Shown here piece after piece: positions 9,269 to 21,389 of a stretch of 64,000 bases of DNA. Origin of the DNA: Psilocybe azurescens (taxonomy: Eukaryota; Basidiomycota; Agaricomycetes; Agaricales; Agrocybaceae); assembly GCA_023853785.1 (NCBI GenBank), contig JAJIRX010000783.1, positions 248,001 through 312,000 on the forward strand. Direction: 5' to 3'. Under the pieces are notes generated by a model. The model was given only the letters and a program-made list of their open reading frames with translations, had not been told where the DNA came from and made no database searches. Every line of letters starts with the position of its first letter. Position 1 is the first letter of the stretch. The translations under genes and the position numbers were made by a program.

Positions 9269-12127
9269 TCTTTCGTCGATCGGGCTCCTCTCTTAGGACT
9301 CAGGAGCATTCAAGTTTCTATTCGACATGGCTATGGCAAAAGCCTGAAGAACAAGCGGTCTGCGACGGGGAACCACCCGCTTCTGCCGGCTTCGCAGCCT
9401 GGATCGAATCATGAACCAGTGCCACGCATTCCTGTCTATTCAGTTATAACGTGGACGCTGGGTAGAGGATCTGTTGTGCGTGTTCTTTGTCTTTGTGCCA
9501 GTCTTTCTCCTCTTCTGATATACACATTTTCCTACCTAGATATGGAGGATCTGGCCAGCTGTGTTATTGCATACCGCGTTTGCGGCAGGTATGAATATTT
9601 AAAGATCGTGCAATATTTCCCAGCTCATCTTTCATGTGTCATTTGCTGTCTAGTTGTCGTCACGTTGGATATGCGGAAGATTATTTGTCTTGAAGTACCG
9701 AACGTCATGTTGACGGTTCTTGGTACGCTAAAGACTTTCAACCAATCTAGTACGAAACTTACGGGATAGATGCTTAGGTGTGGTTATTGGTTTTGTGATT
9801 TCGTATCGAGCCAGTAGTGGGTGAGCATCATTTGCGGTTTTCGAGTCATGAGCACATCAATTTCCAGCCATTAAACGCGTCTGCATTCAGCTACGACAGA
9901 TATTGGACGGGAAGAACATGCTGGTCGGACGTCATCCGAACTTCAAGAACGCTAGGCCGTCTCATCTGGTTCCACGTCCCTCCCCGCCTCTCACCCAAAA
10001 CACCACAAGAAATCCAGTCGGGTCGGTTAGAACGCACAGAACAGGAGCTGAACAAGGTTATGGCGGAGAAAAGGATGGCTTTGGATCTCGTTGAAGGGTG
10101 AGTTTGTAGTAGCTTTCTTCGGCTTGACCGCCTTCCTGTTTCTGTACGTTTCTCACTGAAGATGTGTTAAGATTTGCTGTTTCTCTGAAACATCATATAC
10201 GAAGTGCGTTCTTCTTAGCTCGTTCGTATGTCCCGAGTCTTCCATTCCCTACTAATACCTTTTTTTGGGTGCAGGCGAGCTGGGGATTTATTATGAAGAT
10301 CTCTACCACTTAGTTCGACCAATGCACGCTGTTAGTCATTTTGTTACCCAACCTTTCGTTGTCTCAGTTCTTCGTCCCTTAGCATCATCATACCGCCGAT
10401 GACGATAATGCCCATGGTGGTACTACTTCTGCTCTGCCTTCTCCCCGGAAGGCACAGCGTATCACATCTCAAACAGTCATAATCAACGCACCTCAACCGC
10501 CTTCGCCTTCACTTCCACCTCCTGCCCAACCGTCTTTATCTTCATTTTCATCCTCATCATCCTCGCGGTATGTGTACGCGGATATCGATTCTGATCCTAT
10601 TATACTCCCTATCACCGCATACGGCACCTTCGACCCCAGCAATCTTGAGTCAACGTCGCGCCGCCGCCACCATGACCTCTCCGCGAGATCGAGCGTGTCC
10701 ACCCTCAGTCAGCACAGGCCGCTGATGCCTTCATCGCAGCCACCAAAAAGTGATAGTGTCGTAGACAAAGTGGATGGAAATTTGATCCCTTTTGCGAATA
10801 TGATCGCTGTGCTGAAGCGGATGTTTGCGAGTGGCTCTGAGCAGAAGGTGCCTTTCACAGGAGGAGGAAGTGCGGTACGTTAATTATTTCTGACTTGTTG
10901 AAACTCGTTTACACTGTACGTATGTATGTTTGGCGTACACTTTACTGATGTTGTTGCCCTACTGTAAAAGCAGATGGTGCCGGATGAATACCTGCCTTTA
11001 CCTCCTCCTGATCGCAAATGGCAAGGCCCTCTTCATCCCGGCTCATACTCCAAACATCGCCCGAAGATCGCTGGAGGAGGTGAAAATCTCCCTTTGGAGA
11101 TTTTGAGATGTCTGAGTGAATGGGTCAGTGTGTTGGATGATAGAGGGACTGTACAAGGTGCGTTCGAAGATTTCGCGCTGTATTAAGTGATGCAATTAAT
11201 TTCGATTTTTGTAGGACCTACTCTAGGACCTATACTTGGTGCTATTGCTGCATTTGAGGACTCTTTAACTGGTTGGTGTGGTTTTTGTAGCTTTGTGTCT
11301 GTCGGGATCTGATTTGCCGCTCTTTATTTAGCACTTGAACGCATTTTGACGACACCTCTACCTTTGTAAGTTATATGTTTCTCAAGTCCGGGGAAAATGT
11401 CTGATACTAACCTTCAACTAAAAGCGTATACGCAGTACACATCAGGTCAATATCCGAACTCTCATACATTTCCGTTATGTGTTAATAATTCTGATATCTA
11501 TTCTCCCTGATCATCTTCGACTATAATAACACAACAACAGACAGTGCGTTGATTTAGCATACTAAAACTGGTAACCGCTGATTTTAACGTGACACGCCAT
11601 CTTGACCGCAGTACTGTCTGGCTGTACCTATTTTTCTTGCCCTTCCAGCTAGTGGCCATCTTTGGCTATTATGCGATACCTGGCGTAGCCATTGCTGCGT
11701 TTATATATCTCGGCTTCCTTGCAGCTGGTGAGGAAATTGAACAACCGTTCGGTGAGTCCTTTTGTAATGTACAGTCTTCTCTCTCTCGCTCTCGCTGATC
11801 TCTGTATTTCTCTCTCCCCGCTCGCGCCGCGTGTATTGTATAAAGGCTATGACGACGTACGTCCGATCTTCCAACATTTACTTGTATCGCACATGACTAA
11901 CACCAATTAACCGTGTTCTGCAGAATGATCTCGACCTCGACCTCTTCTGCCATTCAATTATCCATGCAGATATCGCGCAATTGAAGTCTTCGCCTTGCCT
12001 GCACGCTTACTTTGGACCTGAGACGGAGCAGCCAGATCGGACGCGACCTCGCTCCTTGAATCTTACAGAGATCGCGGGTATGAGGGATCAAGAGCGTGAA
12101 GGTGGTGGAGCTGCGGTCTTCCATTAA
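9269..12127 (+). CDS. Bestrophin-like anion channel 1 (UPF0187 family)
   Basis: Bestrophin-like proteins are pentameric chloride/bicarbonate-type channels of membranes. Exons read by eye: -9475, 9540-9588, 9654-9722, 9778-9820, 9891-10097, 10172-10203, 10275-10330, 10383-10874, 10974-11157, 11215-11271, 11332-11365, 11425-11445, 11541-11543 (microexon), 11612-11751, 11846-11856, 11924-12127. All joins keep frame. Core motifs: TWTLGRGSV then IWRIWPAVLLHTAFAA, PNVMLTVLGVVIGFVISYRASSG, YDRYWTGRTCWSDVIRTSRTL, ELGIYYEDLYHLVRP, VWLYLFFLPFQLVAIFGYYAIP and LGFLAAGEEIEQPFGYDDNDLDLDLFC. Exon 8 encodes a 164-residue Ser/Pro-rich cytoplasmic insert. The first exon is uncertain: its frame is open from 9269 but lacks an ATG, so a short upstream exon probably supplies the start. 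About 535 residues are certain. A diverged paralogue lies at 39558-41733 on the same strand. Confidence 0.85.
11541..11543 (+). other. Possible 3-nt microexon in bestrophin-like gene 1
   Basis: The triplet ACA is flanked by an acceptor-like ACAACAACAG and a donor GTGCGT, a donor form used repeatedly in this window. Including it gives HIRHTVWLYLF. Skipping it gives HISTVWLYLF, still in frame. The paralogue reads HLRMSLWLYLF, which aligns without a gap only to the included form. It would split an unusually long 166-nt intron into introns of 95 and 68 nt. The first donor (GTCAAT) is weak. Confidence 0.5.
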
Positions 12128-13971
12128 TTGTGTCGTCGATCCGGGATACCGTTCGTCTGTCGCTCAATCCGTCAGTCGGTCGGGCGGTCAACCACACTCT
12201 ATTCTAAAATAATCACCGCATCTTGTCGCATGTCAGTTCACTACGCACTGGCAGAGCTCATTTATAATCTAATCTCTGTAACGGAACAATCAGAAGGGGA
12301 TAATATACTATTATATCACCATATAGAAGCATCTTAGCTGCAATCTTTCATCAACTTGTGTGTATTTCTTGGAGGACAGCCAACGTCGACGCTTTTACAG
12401 TAAACGGATCGCGCCATCTCCAAACTGACCGAGGCGCCCGAGCGTAGACTCGCTCTCCTTCAACTAGTTGAAGACGATCAGTCCCCCTCCCCCTCGTGAC
12501 AAGGCGCAACATGGGGATGTTAAAAGCGTTTAGATGCTACCCAACTCATGATCTTACGCCGAAGTTTGAATAAATATATCTCAGGGACAAGTCCATCTGG
12601 CCCGACGACATTCTCCTCGATGGCTCGATGAGGATAACACCCCATAAAGTGACGAGTTGCACTGAAGCGGAAAAATAATAAGCTGTATACCTAAGTTCCT
12701 ACTATGCAGATACTCATCATTTGTGAGTGAGTCGTGTCCCATCCATAAACGAAGGCAAACGGAGGGAGTGATAAGAGTGATAAGTATCTGTACCTTTTCA
12801 AGATAATTAATTGCAGATGCTCGTCATGTTTGCAACAAACGAATGATGTAGTATATTTATCATTTGCGAGCATCGACGGCCTGCTCTGACCATCCTAAAT
12901 GCGATTGCAAGACGATAACGCATTTCAATTTTATAAACCTCCGCCCAACGTCTGCTAGAGCACTGACAAGATATATGCTTCATCATCCATCTGCATCATT
13001 GTCGATGTGAATCTATTTTTAGAATAACCTACCCCGACGATTCTCCAAAGTTGTCGCCACTAAATCTAGAATGCGACTGTGCATGACATCCATCCGAGTC
13101 TGAGAGTCTGATGGCCAACGCCACGCCACCTCAGAAAGCCGGACGAAATCCCACTCCAAAATTCCCAAAATACACCACGCGCAGTCGACTGTAAGAAAAA
13201 AAGAATCCAAAAAGAATCCTGATGTCAGATATTGTTATTTGAGCGTGGATGGGGTGGGTATAGTATTCGGTGCGCATATAATTAATCGATGGGGGTTGAT
13301 AGTGTAGGTAGTGTATGGCATAGAGAGTAGATGATGACAAACAAACAAAAATCAGTGTTCCAAAAAAAAACTGCCCGTGTTTCTCCTCTGCCTCTGCCTC
13401 AATTGATATATTCGAGATAAGCTTTTTTGTTTTGTTTTTGGCTTTCTTCTTTTTGTCTAGCGGCAGATGACCTTGACGAAGGAAAGGACTTGAAGAGGTG
13501 GGGCGGGTGAGAGGGGGGACGAAATGCGGGGAATGGAATGGTTTGTGCATTATAGTACATGAATGCGAAAAAGAAAAATCCTGATCATGATCATGATGCT
13601 ACGAAAGGTGGCTGGTGATATCTCGAAGGATGCAAAGGGGCGATTGTATGGACTGGATAGCACAATATCAAAGATGTGAAGAATGATGTTCGAAGAGGAG
13701 AGGACTGGGAGAGGTGGGAGAGGAGAGGACTGGATGCGTGCGTGTGAATGCAAGACATGGGTGCGATGTATGTATGACACAGGAGTAGGGTAGGTGCCGG
13801 GCGATAATATCCTGGAACTAGAGCAAAGAAAAAACCGCGTATAGTTAGAAGGAAGGAAAGGGGGATTTAATATGATCCTTTGGAGACTCTTGAAGCTTTC
13901 CGGCGGATGGAAGACGGCCTTCTATGTGACTCGAAGTATGTATGTTCCAAAGGACCCCTGAGGAGAAGACC
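12128..13971. other. Tail-to-tail intergenic region
   Basis: About 1.8 kb between the stop codons of bestrophin 1 and the UBL3-like gene. It presumably holds both 3' untranslated regions. A perfect 14-bp palindrome sits at 12459-12472. Frames on the minus strand at 13131-13780 are Lys/Phe-rich shadows of T-rich and A-rich tracts. No gene is supported. Confidence 0.45.
12459..12472. repeat. 14-bp perfect palindrome
   Basis: TTCAACTAGTTGAA is its own reverse complement. It lies 330 nt past the stop of bestrophin 1. Too short to call a terminator; it could be a protein-binding site or chance. Confidence 0.4.
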
Positions 13972-15301
13972 TCAGCAGATTATGCATCGGCAACAGCCTG
14001 CTTCTTGAGCTTGAGTCGGTGCATTGCCTTCTGCTGAAGCATCTGCTTTAAAATAATGATAAAAAAGAAATGTTAGTAGTAGGAAATCAACAAAGCGGGT
14101 TGATAAACAGACCATCTTGACCTCGTCTTTTCTTTTTCTTGAACCCATCACCTTCGTTGGGCAGTGCATACGGTCGGATAGACAAGTGCACGATCGTTGG
14201 TATCGGCCCGGCTGATGACGGTGATGAAGAGGACGGTTGTTGTGGCGTGTAAGTGGGCAGCTTGAGTTCTATTTTGGCGTGTGGCAAATCATAATCAGTA
14301 AATGTGAATAGAAACGTGGACGTGGCCAAAAGGTAAAGTGAGAGTAGAATATGAAAGGACTGAATTGGGTGCAGAAGTATCAGTGGTCGAGACCAGCGAC
14401 GGTCGAATCAACCGGCTCAAATTGGCAGAAAAGCCATATCTTTTGACGCAAGTCCTTTAATTAATCAAAAATTTCTCATGGATACCTGCGACGAGAACGC
14501 CAGGACAGGCATAGATGTAGCCAGGCTGGAGATAAGGGAGAGACATGCTCATAGGAGCTGTCGCGAATTGGGACGGGTAGGGTGGAAACTCACTTGTCAG
14601 ACTCTCGTCATCCTGCAGCATTCGCCCGAGATATAACACTCGAAGATATGAAGGTGCGGGCGGCCTATCGTCTTGCCAATCTATAACATTTCAAATTGAA
14701 GGTGAAACGTCAGGAGAAAAAGGGCAATAAGAGCGTCACATAGCGACTGTCAGTGGAAGTGTTGATGGGCGTCGAGCGGGGCAAAAGAATAAAGGCGCAC
14801 CCGCTGGCCATGAATTCCACACAAGCTCTTTAACCCTGCCAACAGCTGTTTCTGGTTCAAAAGACATCGTCCGCCGCTTTCCCGAAACGAGCAGAAATGT
14901 GAGATATGTCTGAGGCATCTGCGGTACAGGCGGCTCGTCCATGGCGAGTTCTGGTAGAGTCGGCACATCGCTTTCCACCTTCAATTCCTGCTGGTCCTGG
15001 GAAAGTGACGATGTCAAAGGTGGGGCTTTGTCGTCTTCTGAGCCAGTCTCGCTCGTTGAATCTTGTTGTGTGGGAATGGCGGGTTGTGGTTCGTGTGCAT
15101 GTGACGACGACGTTTGCGTTTGCGTTCGCTGGCGCTGTTCCTCATCGTGGTCTACACGCGTAAACGACGTCCGTGTTGAGGAAGGGGCTAAATCCTGGCT
15201 AGCCACAGGTGCAGCAAAAGCAGGAGCTGGCACCTCCAGCGGTGAGGGGGGATATCGCTACCCACAGCAGGCACCGATTCGTGAATATAGTTTGAAGACA
15301 T
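13972..15301 (-). CDS. UBL3-type prenylated ubiquitin-fold protein
   Basis: Four exons: 15301-14801, 14680-14594, 14268-14122, about 14045-13972. The ubiquitin fold begins at TYLTFLLVSGKRRTMSFEPE and continues with VGRVKELVWNSWPA, DWQDDRPPAPSYLRVLYLGRML, QDDESLT and, after a Ser/Pro loop, IPTIVHLSIRPYAL. These are hallmarks of the UBL3/MUB (Rad60-SLD-like) family. The protein ends GCCRCIIC: a cysteine-rich tail closing with a CaaX box (CIIC), which predicts prenylation and membrane anchoring as known for UBL3/MUB proteins. UBL3 homologues direct cargo to membranes and vesicles and bind E2 enzymes in plants. About 145 low-complexity residues precede the fold, longer than usual. After residue 17 the frame must shift at the six-base G run 15246-15251 (one base missing), or a 35-nt intron (GTAGCG...CCAG) removes it. 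Both restore frame. The last acceptor is a tandem AG, so one codon is optional. Confidence 0.75.
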
Positions 15302-15417
15302 GGTCAGGGTTGCTCGTCGTCGTTGTGAGATGAAGAGAACGACGAGAATCGAGGTAGATGGGGGTGGAAGAGAGAGAGAGACGGGGAAATGAAGGATAGA
15401 TCAGGAACAGAGCAAAG

Positions 15418-15427
15418 TATATATATA
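15418..15427 (-). promoter_or_regulatory. TATA-like element of the UBL3-type gene
   Basis: Alternating TATATATATA about 117 nt upstream of the start codon at 15301, in the expected core-promoter window for fungal genes. Confidence 0.45.
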
Positions 15428-18215
15428 GAGCACTCTTTAACAGGACAATTCGGGTCACAAGCCAGAAAAGGTTTCAAAATCGGCAGGCACTGTTCATTAA
15501 TGAACCCCTTCAGCTCTTATATTCTTCCTCAAAGTAAGTATCGGTAAATCCCCTCTCTATCCCTCTTTATTCCGGTGGTCAACAATCGTTTGCCATCGAT
15601 GTTGACTCCAACTTTGAACCCAATTGTCACCCCTGTTCGGCTTCCAGTTCTACACGGATTTTTGATTAACCCGCAAGTGTCAAGACTAGGTTGAACTAGG
15701 CAGTCGCATTCTACTCTTTTCTATTCCTCTATCGACCCTCCATATTCTATCAACCCAACTCAGCGCGTTCTAGAATTCCACGTGGGTCCAAAATGGATCT
15801 CTTGGGTTCAGAAGCCTTGTCAACTGATTCTCACAGACCGCAAAGGTAGCCAATCCTCGCGTGTTCGGTAAGCTTCGGTGTTTGCTTTCTAAAACTGGCT
15901 ACAGCACATGTCGTATATTGTAATCTCAGGAGGAGGCCTCTGGAACCATACAGCGAAGCTCTACTATATGCCATACTGCCCCACATCCTGTGGCCTTCTC
16001 CGGGTTTCCGAAATAGCGAAGAAATAACCGAGACTTTCGTTTCGTAACTGTCATGTTACCGAATGTTCTTATCTCACAATGGCGTCGGATGTACGCCTGT
16101 CGTTGTTCTTCCTCTGCTGTTCTAATAACTACATCCGATGTCGTCTTCTTTCAAAGTTCTTTTCATTCATCAAGCACGAAAACACGACAGGGCCCTGTTC
16201 GATTCGCTCTCTTTTGATCCTGTAAGTCTTAAGACGATTACTGTCCAATTGCCTAGTCCTTCTTACCGTTTCAAATGCTCAGACACAGTCAAATTCGAAG
16301 CACAGGTATAAGCTCAGATAGGCTCCTATTTCCGTTTACTTTTCTGGCTGTATTGTTCCCGGCCCCTCAGCGGAAAGAACATCAAGAAGCAGATAATACA
16401 CTTAGTTGAGTTAACCCTCCCATCAAGAAATGGACACCCACAAACAGCGTTTCCGTGCTAGAACGACTGGGGACGGGATCGCTGTGGGCACCTACAGGCG
16501 TACCTCGGCGGTGAATTGCAATAAACGATGGGATATTTGCTGCCAAGTATCGAGATACTTCACTTTACTTCTTACGCAAACCAGGAAAGATACACCCTAT
16601 CGATCCGACAAATTCAATCCTACGACCTCAATGCATGTCTCCGATATCGCTGATTGTCTACGGTTACTCCATCACATTCGAGATTTGACTCTGAAGAAAA
16701 ACTGGCCGCTACGTATTTACTACGTATAATCAAATTTAAATCTTTCCAATCTTCTGTATTTAGATACAGTGTAGGCTGTTTTCGACCATCAACCATTTCA
16801 GATATCAGCTAGTCTATTCGTCTTGATACATAAAGAAAAATCTATCACTGAGTAATAAATGAATCGTATTTCATTCAAGATAGGCAATTCCTATAAAACT
16901 TCTCACTGGTCGTCAACCCGTGCTGCACTGTGCCATCACTGATCTATTTTTAGAATAGAACTGCATGACGACCGTGCTATGTACTTTCCAGGTGAGCATT
17001 CTATGAGAGCCTACTAGTCAATGATACTGGTCCCGAAGCACTTAACGTACCTTGATTCCTCAATATGGCCTTAAAGCCACATCTTAGCCTATAACAATGT
17101 CATGCGTGCGTCCTTGACCGATACACATTTTCCCCTGAATTGTTTCTTTCAAACGACAAGACTTCTGATTAATCTTTGGGTGAAACAATTGAGACAGGGA
17201 ATCCATAAAGTTAGACTGCTCAGTGAATCAACCAGGGGTCCGTGATCACCATAATAACCATTGAAGCTGTACCTGCCGGTAATCAGTACTGCGGGATCTT
17301 ATAGCATGGTTGGATTGTTGGAGATCACTTTAATGTGAGTGACCACTTCTGAATATATTGCTACAGTGATTATATGCGCAAGCGAAGCAAGCTGAATTAT
17401 ACTACGAATTGATTGTTGGTATGCGGGTGCGGGTGGTTGAGGAGGGCCTGTGGGTATCGCGGTGGCAGCCATGCTAATTTCGCACAGTAGAATAAACAGC
17501 TTGTATATCCGCGGCACAAAAATATCTTCAAACAAAGAAAAAAAAAAAACTATGTAAACGGTAGGATAATCTGATGGGCATCGCTATATGGCAGTGCACT
17601 GTCTCCATCATTTGATGCTTGTATCTTGAATCTTCACACGCCAGGGGCTAGGCTAGATAGGCGCCCACTCTCTCACCAGCCATTTTTATAACAGCCACCC
17701 GAACGCTATTGTCCAGTGTTGTCCTCCCGACCGCCGGTCGCTTGGTCGCTTAAACATGTCTATAATTACGTACCTGCATTGTATATGTGACGCGTGCTTA
17801 CTTACCGTCGCGGGGTCAGTGTCGGGTATCCAGCGCTGTCCCGTAAGCGCATCGTAACTGCCGATCTCACCTTCCGTTGTACTACAGCTTGTAGTATTCG
17901 TGGATTCTTTCTTCAGTGGCAAGATCACCACCTTCAAGAGATAATGTGTGCCGGAATGTAGAGTCAAAGTAAATGTCCAAACTCTGAAGTTCTTATTTTC
18001 AGCATCACCTACCTTACGGCAAGCTTCCTAGATCACATCTACTCTGGGCTCTTGAACTTCAGGGTTGCATTGACACAATGTTCTTAACATAGCTTACCTG
18101 TGTGTTTTCTTCTTTAAACCACTAGCACATGACCCCTGTGCCCTTGAGACCCATACGAACGGAGTTTTGGCTGTCTAACTTAGTGCGAACGGGCGTCTAT
18201 GCTGCGATTGCCGCG
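15428..18215. other. Divergent intergenic region, 2.8 kb
   Basis: Upstream of both the UBL3-type gene and the secreted-protein gene. Short frames at 16430-16729 (plus), 17299-17535 (minus) and 17686-17967 (minus) have ATG starts but no domain, no splice structure and no composition contrast, so I do not call them genes. A minus-strand poly-T/poly-A tract lies at about 17540. Confidence 0.4.
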
Positions 18216-18223
18216 TATATATA
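18216..18223 (+). promoter_or_regulatory. TATA box of the GPI-anchored protein gene
   Basis: TATATATA 109 nt upstream of the start codon at 18332. Such a clean TATA box suggests a regulated rather than constitutive promoter. Confidence 0.55.
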
Positions 18224-18331
18224 CTCACTTCTCTTCTGATATACGAACATCCGCCCATAACTTAGTTTAAACTCACCATCAACGGCCTTGGCTCATAGAA
18301 ATACCGTCGCTAGACAGACACTTGCCTTCAA

Positions 18332-20577
18332 ATGTCCCTCAGGAAGTTGGTTGTTTCTGCGGCGGCTGCGTTTCTGTGCGTCTCCTCAGCAGTACACGCG
18401 GCTGCATCAATCTCGACCTATGATGTGGCTGCTACAGCACAAAAGCTGGTTCCCCGAAGACTAGTCATCAACAACCACAGCGCTCGCCGAGATCTGGTGG
18501 ACTACAGTGTATTCCTCCCTAAGCGAAGGGTTTCTTTCGAGTATAGCCATGGTATGCATTCCTATTCAGATTCATTAAAATGACTGAGGTGTTGATGGGT
18601 CTTTCTGGTATAGGTGTACTCAACACACCCACCGCTATCGTTTCGTTCGATGCTTCGAGATCCTACCCTATCGTTTCGGTAGAGGCTTTTGACGACCTTC
18701 TGGCCTCAGTACAGTGCGACGTGACTGGAGCAACCGACGGGGTGGTCCGTATGACATTTATATCTGAGGATGCTGTTATTGCCGCTTCAAAGACATGGGA
18801 CTCGTATCATCGGTTCCACGTCGTGACATCGCACGCCGGATGTAACTTGAAGGATGAAATGGGAGCTTGGAGGTGCGTGACATTGTTCTTAATCATCTAG
18901 TCTAGGGTTCAGACTGAACAATACGCAGAGTCCATATTGTGGAGACCAGCCTCACGAGCCAGAGCATCAGTCTTTTCGCAGAGAAACTTCCTCTAAATCA
19001 GTTAGGGTCGTACGACATTGCCATCGTTGACCATCAACTGTCTGGAATCTGGCGCCCACAAGAGTATGAAGAGACACTCGACCGCCGAATGTCTTTTGAG
19101 TCATCCATGAACAAGAATCTCAGTGGCACTCCGATTATTTCTGTAGACACAGCGAACCTACCCGATGATATAGGAAGGTGAGGTCTCCCACGTCGTTTTT
19201 TAATGGAAAACACAAGACCTAACGCCTTTTCCTCCTCTAGCAAAGTGGACGACGCCAAACTCGATATACAATGCACAGATTGTAGCTTCAACTTCAACTT
19301 CACAATAAACATGAACGCTAGCATATCTGACCTTGGCAACATCACCGCCTTGTCTGTCTCTACCATAGTCAACAGTTTTGATCAATCTGTGCTTCTTGGA
19401 GTTTCTGTTGGCGCAGGCCCGGTCACCCTTTCACACTTGCGAGACCTGTTCACTTTGCCACTCCACGCCCCTTGGGGTATGTATCATTTCTCATAGTTCG
19501 ATTCCGAAACGAACCCTTACTTTGTACTCAAGATAACAGATCTTTTTAACATTGGCCCTGAAGTCGGAGTTGCGGCCGAAGTTGATCTTGACCTATCAGC
19601 TGCGATGCAGTTCTCAGTGGGCGCTAAAGCATCAGTACGCTTCGCAATTGCTACAATGCCTTTGAAAGAAAATAATTACTTCCCTTCATTCTACTATCAC
19701 AGATAGCTCCTGGAGCTTGGGCAACGTTCGACTTCCTCAATTTGACCGAAACAGATAAAGGATGGTACGTGCCTAGACGCTTGGATTTATACATACTTTC
19801 TACTAAGCAATTTTATACAGGGACACTGCTAAAATCGAGTCTATCCCTATGAGAATTCAGGGAGGTCAGCTTAACGCTACTCTAACAGCCAGCATCTCGC
19901 CATTCATTGGCATAGGTATCACACTGCCACTAAACACTGGCCAGCCTCTCTTGGAGGTTCGCATCACACAAAATGCTCCTTCTGTGGTACTCGCCTCTAC
20001 TTTGTCCACGACTGTAAATAGAAACTGTGATGCAATTGGCCCAAATGACTTCGAGTCATTTGCCACTGCATATCAAATCTCCGCAGATATGCAGTTTGGA
20101 ACTCACATTGGCTTGGTGGGGAACATTGCCGATGTCTTGCCACCCTGGGATGAAGCCTTCTCCCATGGAGACTTCCCATTACTCAATCATACTGGGAACG
20201 GTGGAAACAAAACATGCTTTGTGGTCGTAGATGACAGCAATGCTGCCACTTCTTCGACAACAAAAGGCGTGGAAGCTCAGGCTGCTATACAAACGCCAGC
20301 ACCGACCGGCACCCTAATGGAAGCAGCTTCAGCCGTGCCAACATTCGATGTACCAAAGATCGTATCGTATTTCTCGGCAAATGGGCAACTCCCGACCAAT
20401 GTCAACTATGGTCAGCTTGCCCAGGTCACCACCATTCCTGATAGCATCAAGGCCCCAGTTCAAAAGGCGGCACAGGGTCAGACAGGGACCAATGGCTCAG
20501 CTGGTAGAATGAACTCATGGATGGGTTATGTCGTGTCCTGCAGTTTGATTATATTCGCTAGTATCTCTATGGTGTAG
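18332..20577 (+). CDS. Secreted, probably GPI-anchored protein
   Basis: Seven exons keep frame without any break: 18332-18551, 18614-18872, 18929-19177, 19241-19476, 19540-19634, 19703-19764, 19821-20577, giving 625 residues. The N-terminus (MSLRKLVVSAAAAFLCVSSAVHA) is a textbook signal peptide. The C-terminus is a Gly/Ser/Asn linker followed by a hydrophobic tail (GYVVSCSLIIFASISMV), as in GPI-anchored proteins. Several N-glycosylation sequons are present (NLS, NFT, NAS, NIT, NLT, NAT, NHT). The beta-rich middle with paired cysteines (CTDCSFNFNF) recalls large fungal cell-surface proteins of unknown function (DUF7029/DUF7223-like), but I cannot confirm the family. Likely a cell-wall or plasma-membrane surface protein. 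It stands alone with a TATA box upstream. Confidence 0.8.
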
Positions 20578-21389
20578 AAGTTCGCGTGACGAGACATTAG
20601 AGTTCCACTGGCACGAAAGATCAAGCTAGGAACCAGCTAAAGGTATCTTAATTCTTGCTAGTATGCATATGGCACAAAGTATGCACTACTAATATAATCG
20701 GAGAAGTCTGGCATTCCGAGAATTTCGATCACGGCGCGTCGCGCGTAATTAACCGCGTGACCCAATCTATCTCGAACCTGCATTTGACCTGCACCCTACT
20801 TAGTCATCATATTTGAACAGAGACTCGCCATGAAATCTGCCGCGAGCGGCTCAATCCATAAGTTGTAGTTCGATAGGGATCATAAGTACTGATACCTCGT
20901 ATAAAGTGAACATTGGACTCATGCAAGGCTCATGTTTGAAAAGGCTCTCGGTAAAGTTGAGCTAACCGAAAAAGCTCTCTACATCAGGAGACAAAATCTC
21001 TCTGGTATAATGAAAAGTCTCTCAGTACATAATATGTGGCTTACTCTGACAGTGTCTCTCAATCTATCTTTTAAAAGAGTAGCTCTAACACAAAGTTTGG
21101 CTCTCCCCAGAATGATTTCCGAGCCTAAATTCTATGAAGTTGTAAGGTACTCGAAATGCCATAAAGGTACCTAAAAAGGTGACACTCGGAAAGTAGCGCG
21201 GCTCGATAATAAATGTATACTTCACACGCCATAGTGCAGAAATCATGCCATGGCTTTTGCTCTACATCATGTGGCGCTACTTCTAGTTCAGAAGTACGAA
21301 CAGCTGCCAGGGTAGTGCTATGCATAAGGATGGTTCTGAAATGGATCAACCAAATCCCAACCTTCAACACTTGCTAATTCAATTCGACA
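20578..21389. other. Intergenic region
   Basis: About 810 bases between two plus-strand genes. AT-rich in the middle. Short frames at 20932-21174 (plus) and 21125-21370 (minus) lack any supporting feature. Presumably 3' untranslated region followed by the promoter of the beta-lactamase-like gene. Confidence 0.4.

Noticed and set aside
16430..17967. Three ATG-started short frames (99, 78 and 93 codons)
   Set aside because: No domains, no signal peptides, no splice pattern, and each lies in a stretch with the composition of intergenic DNA.
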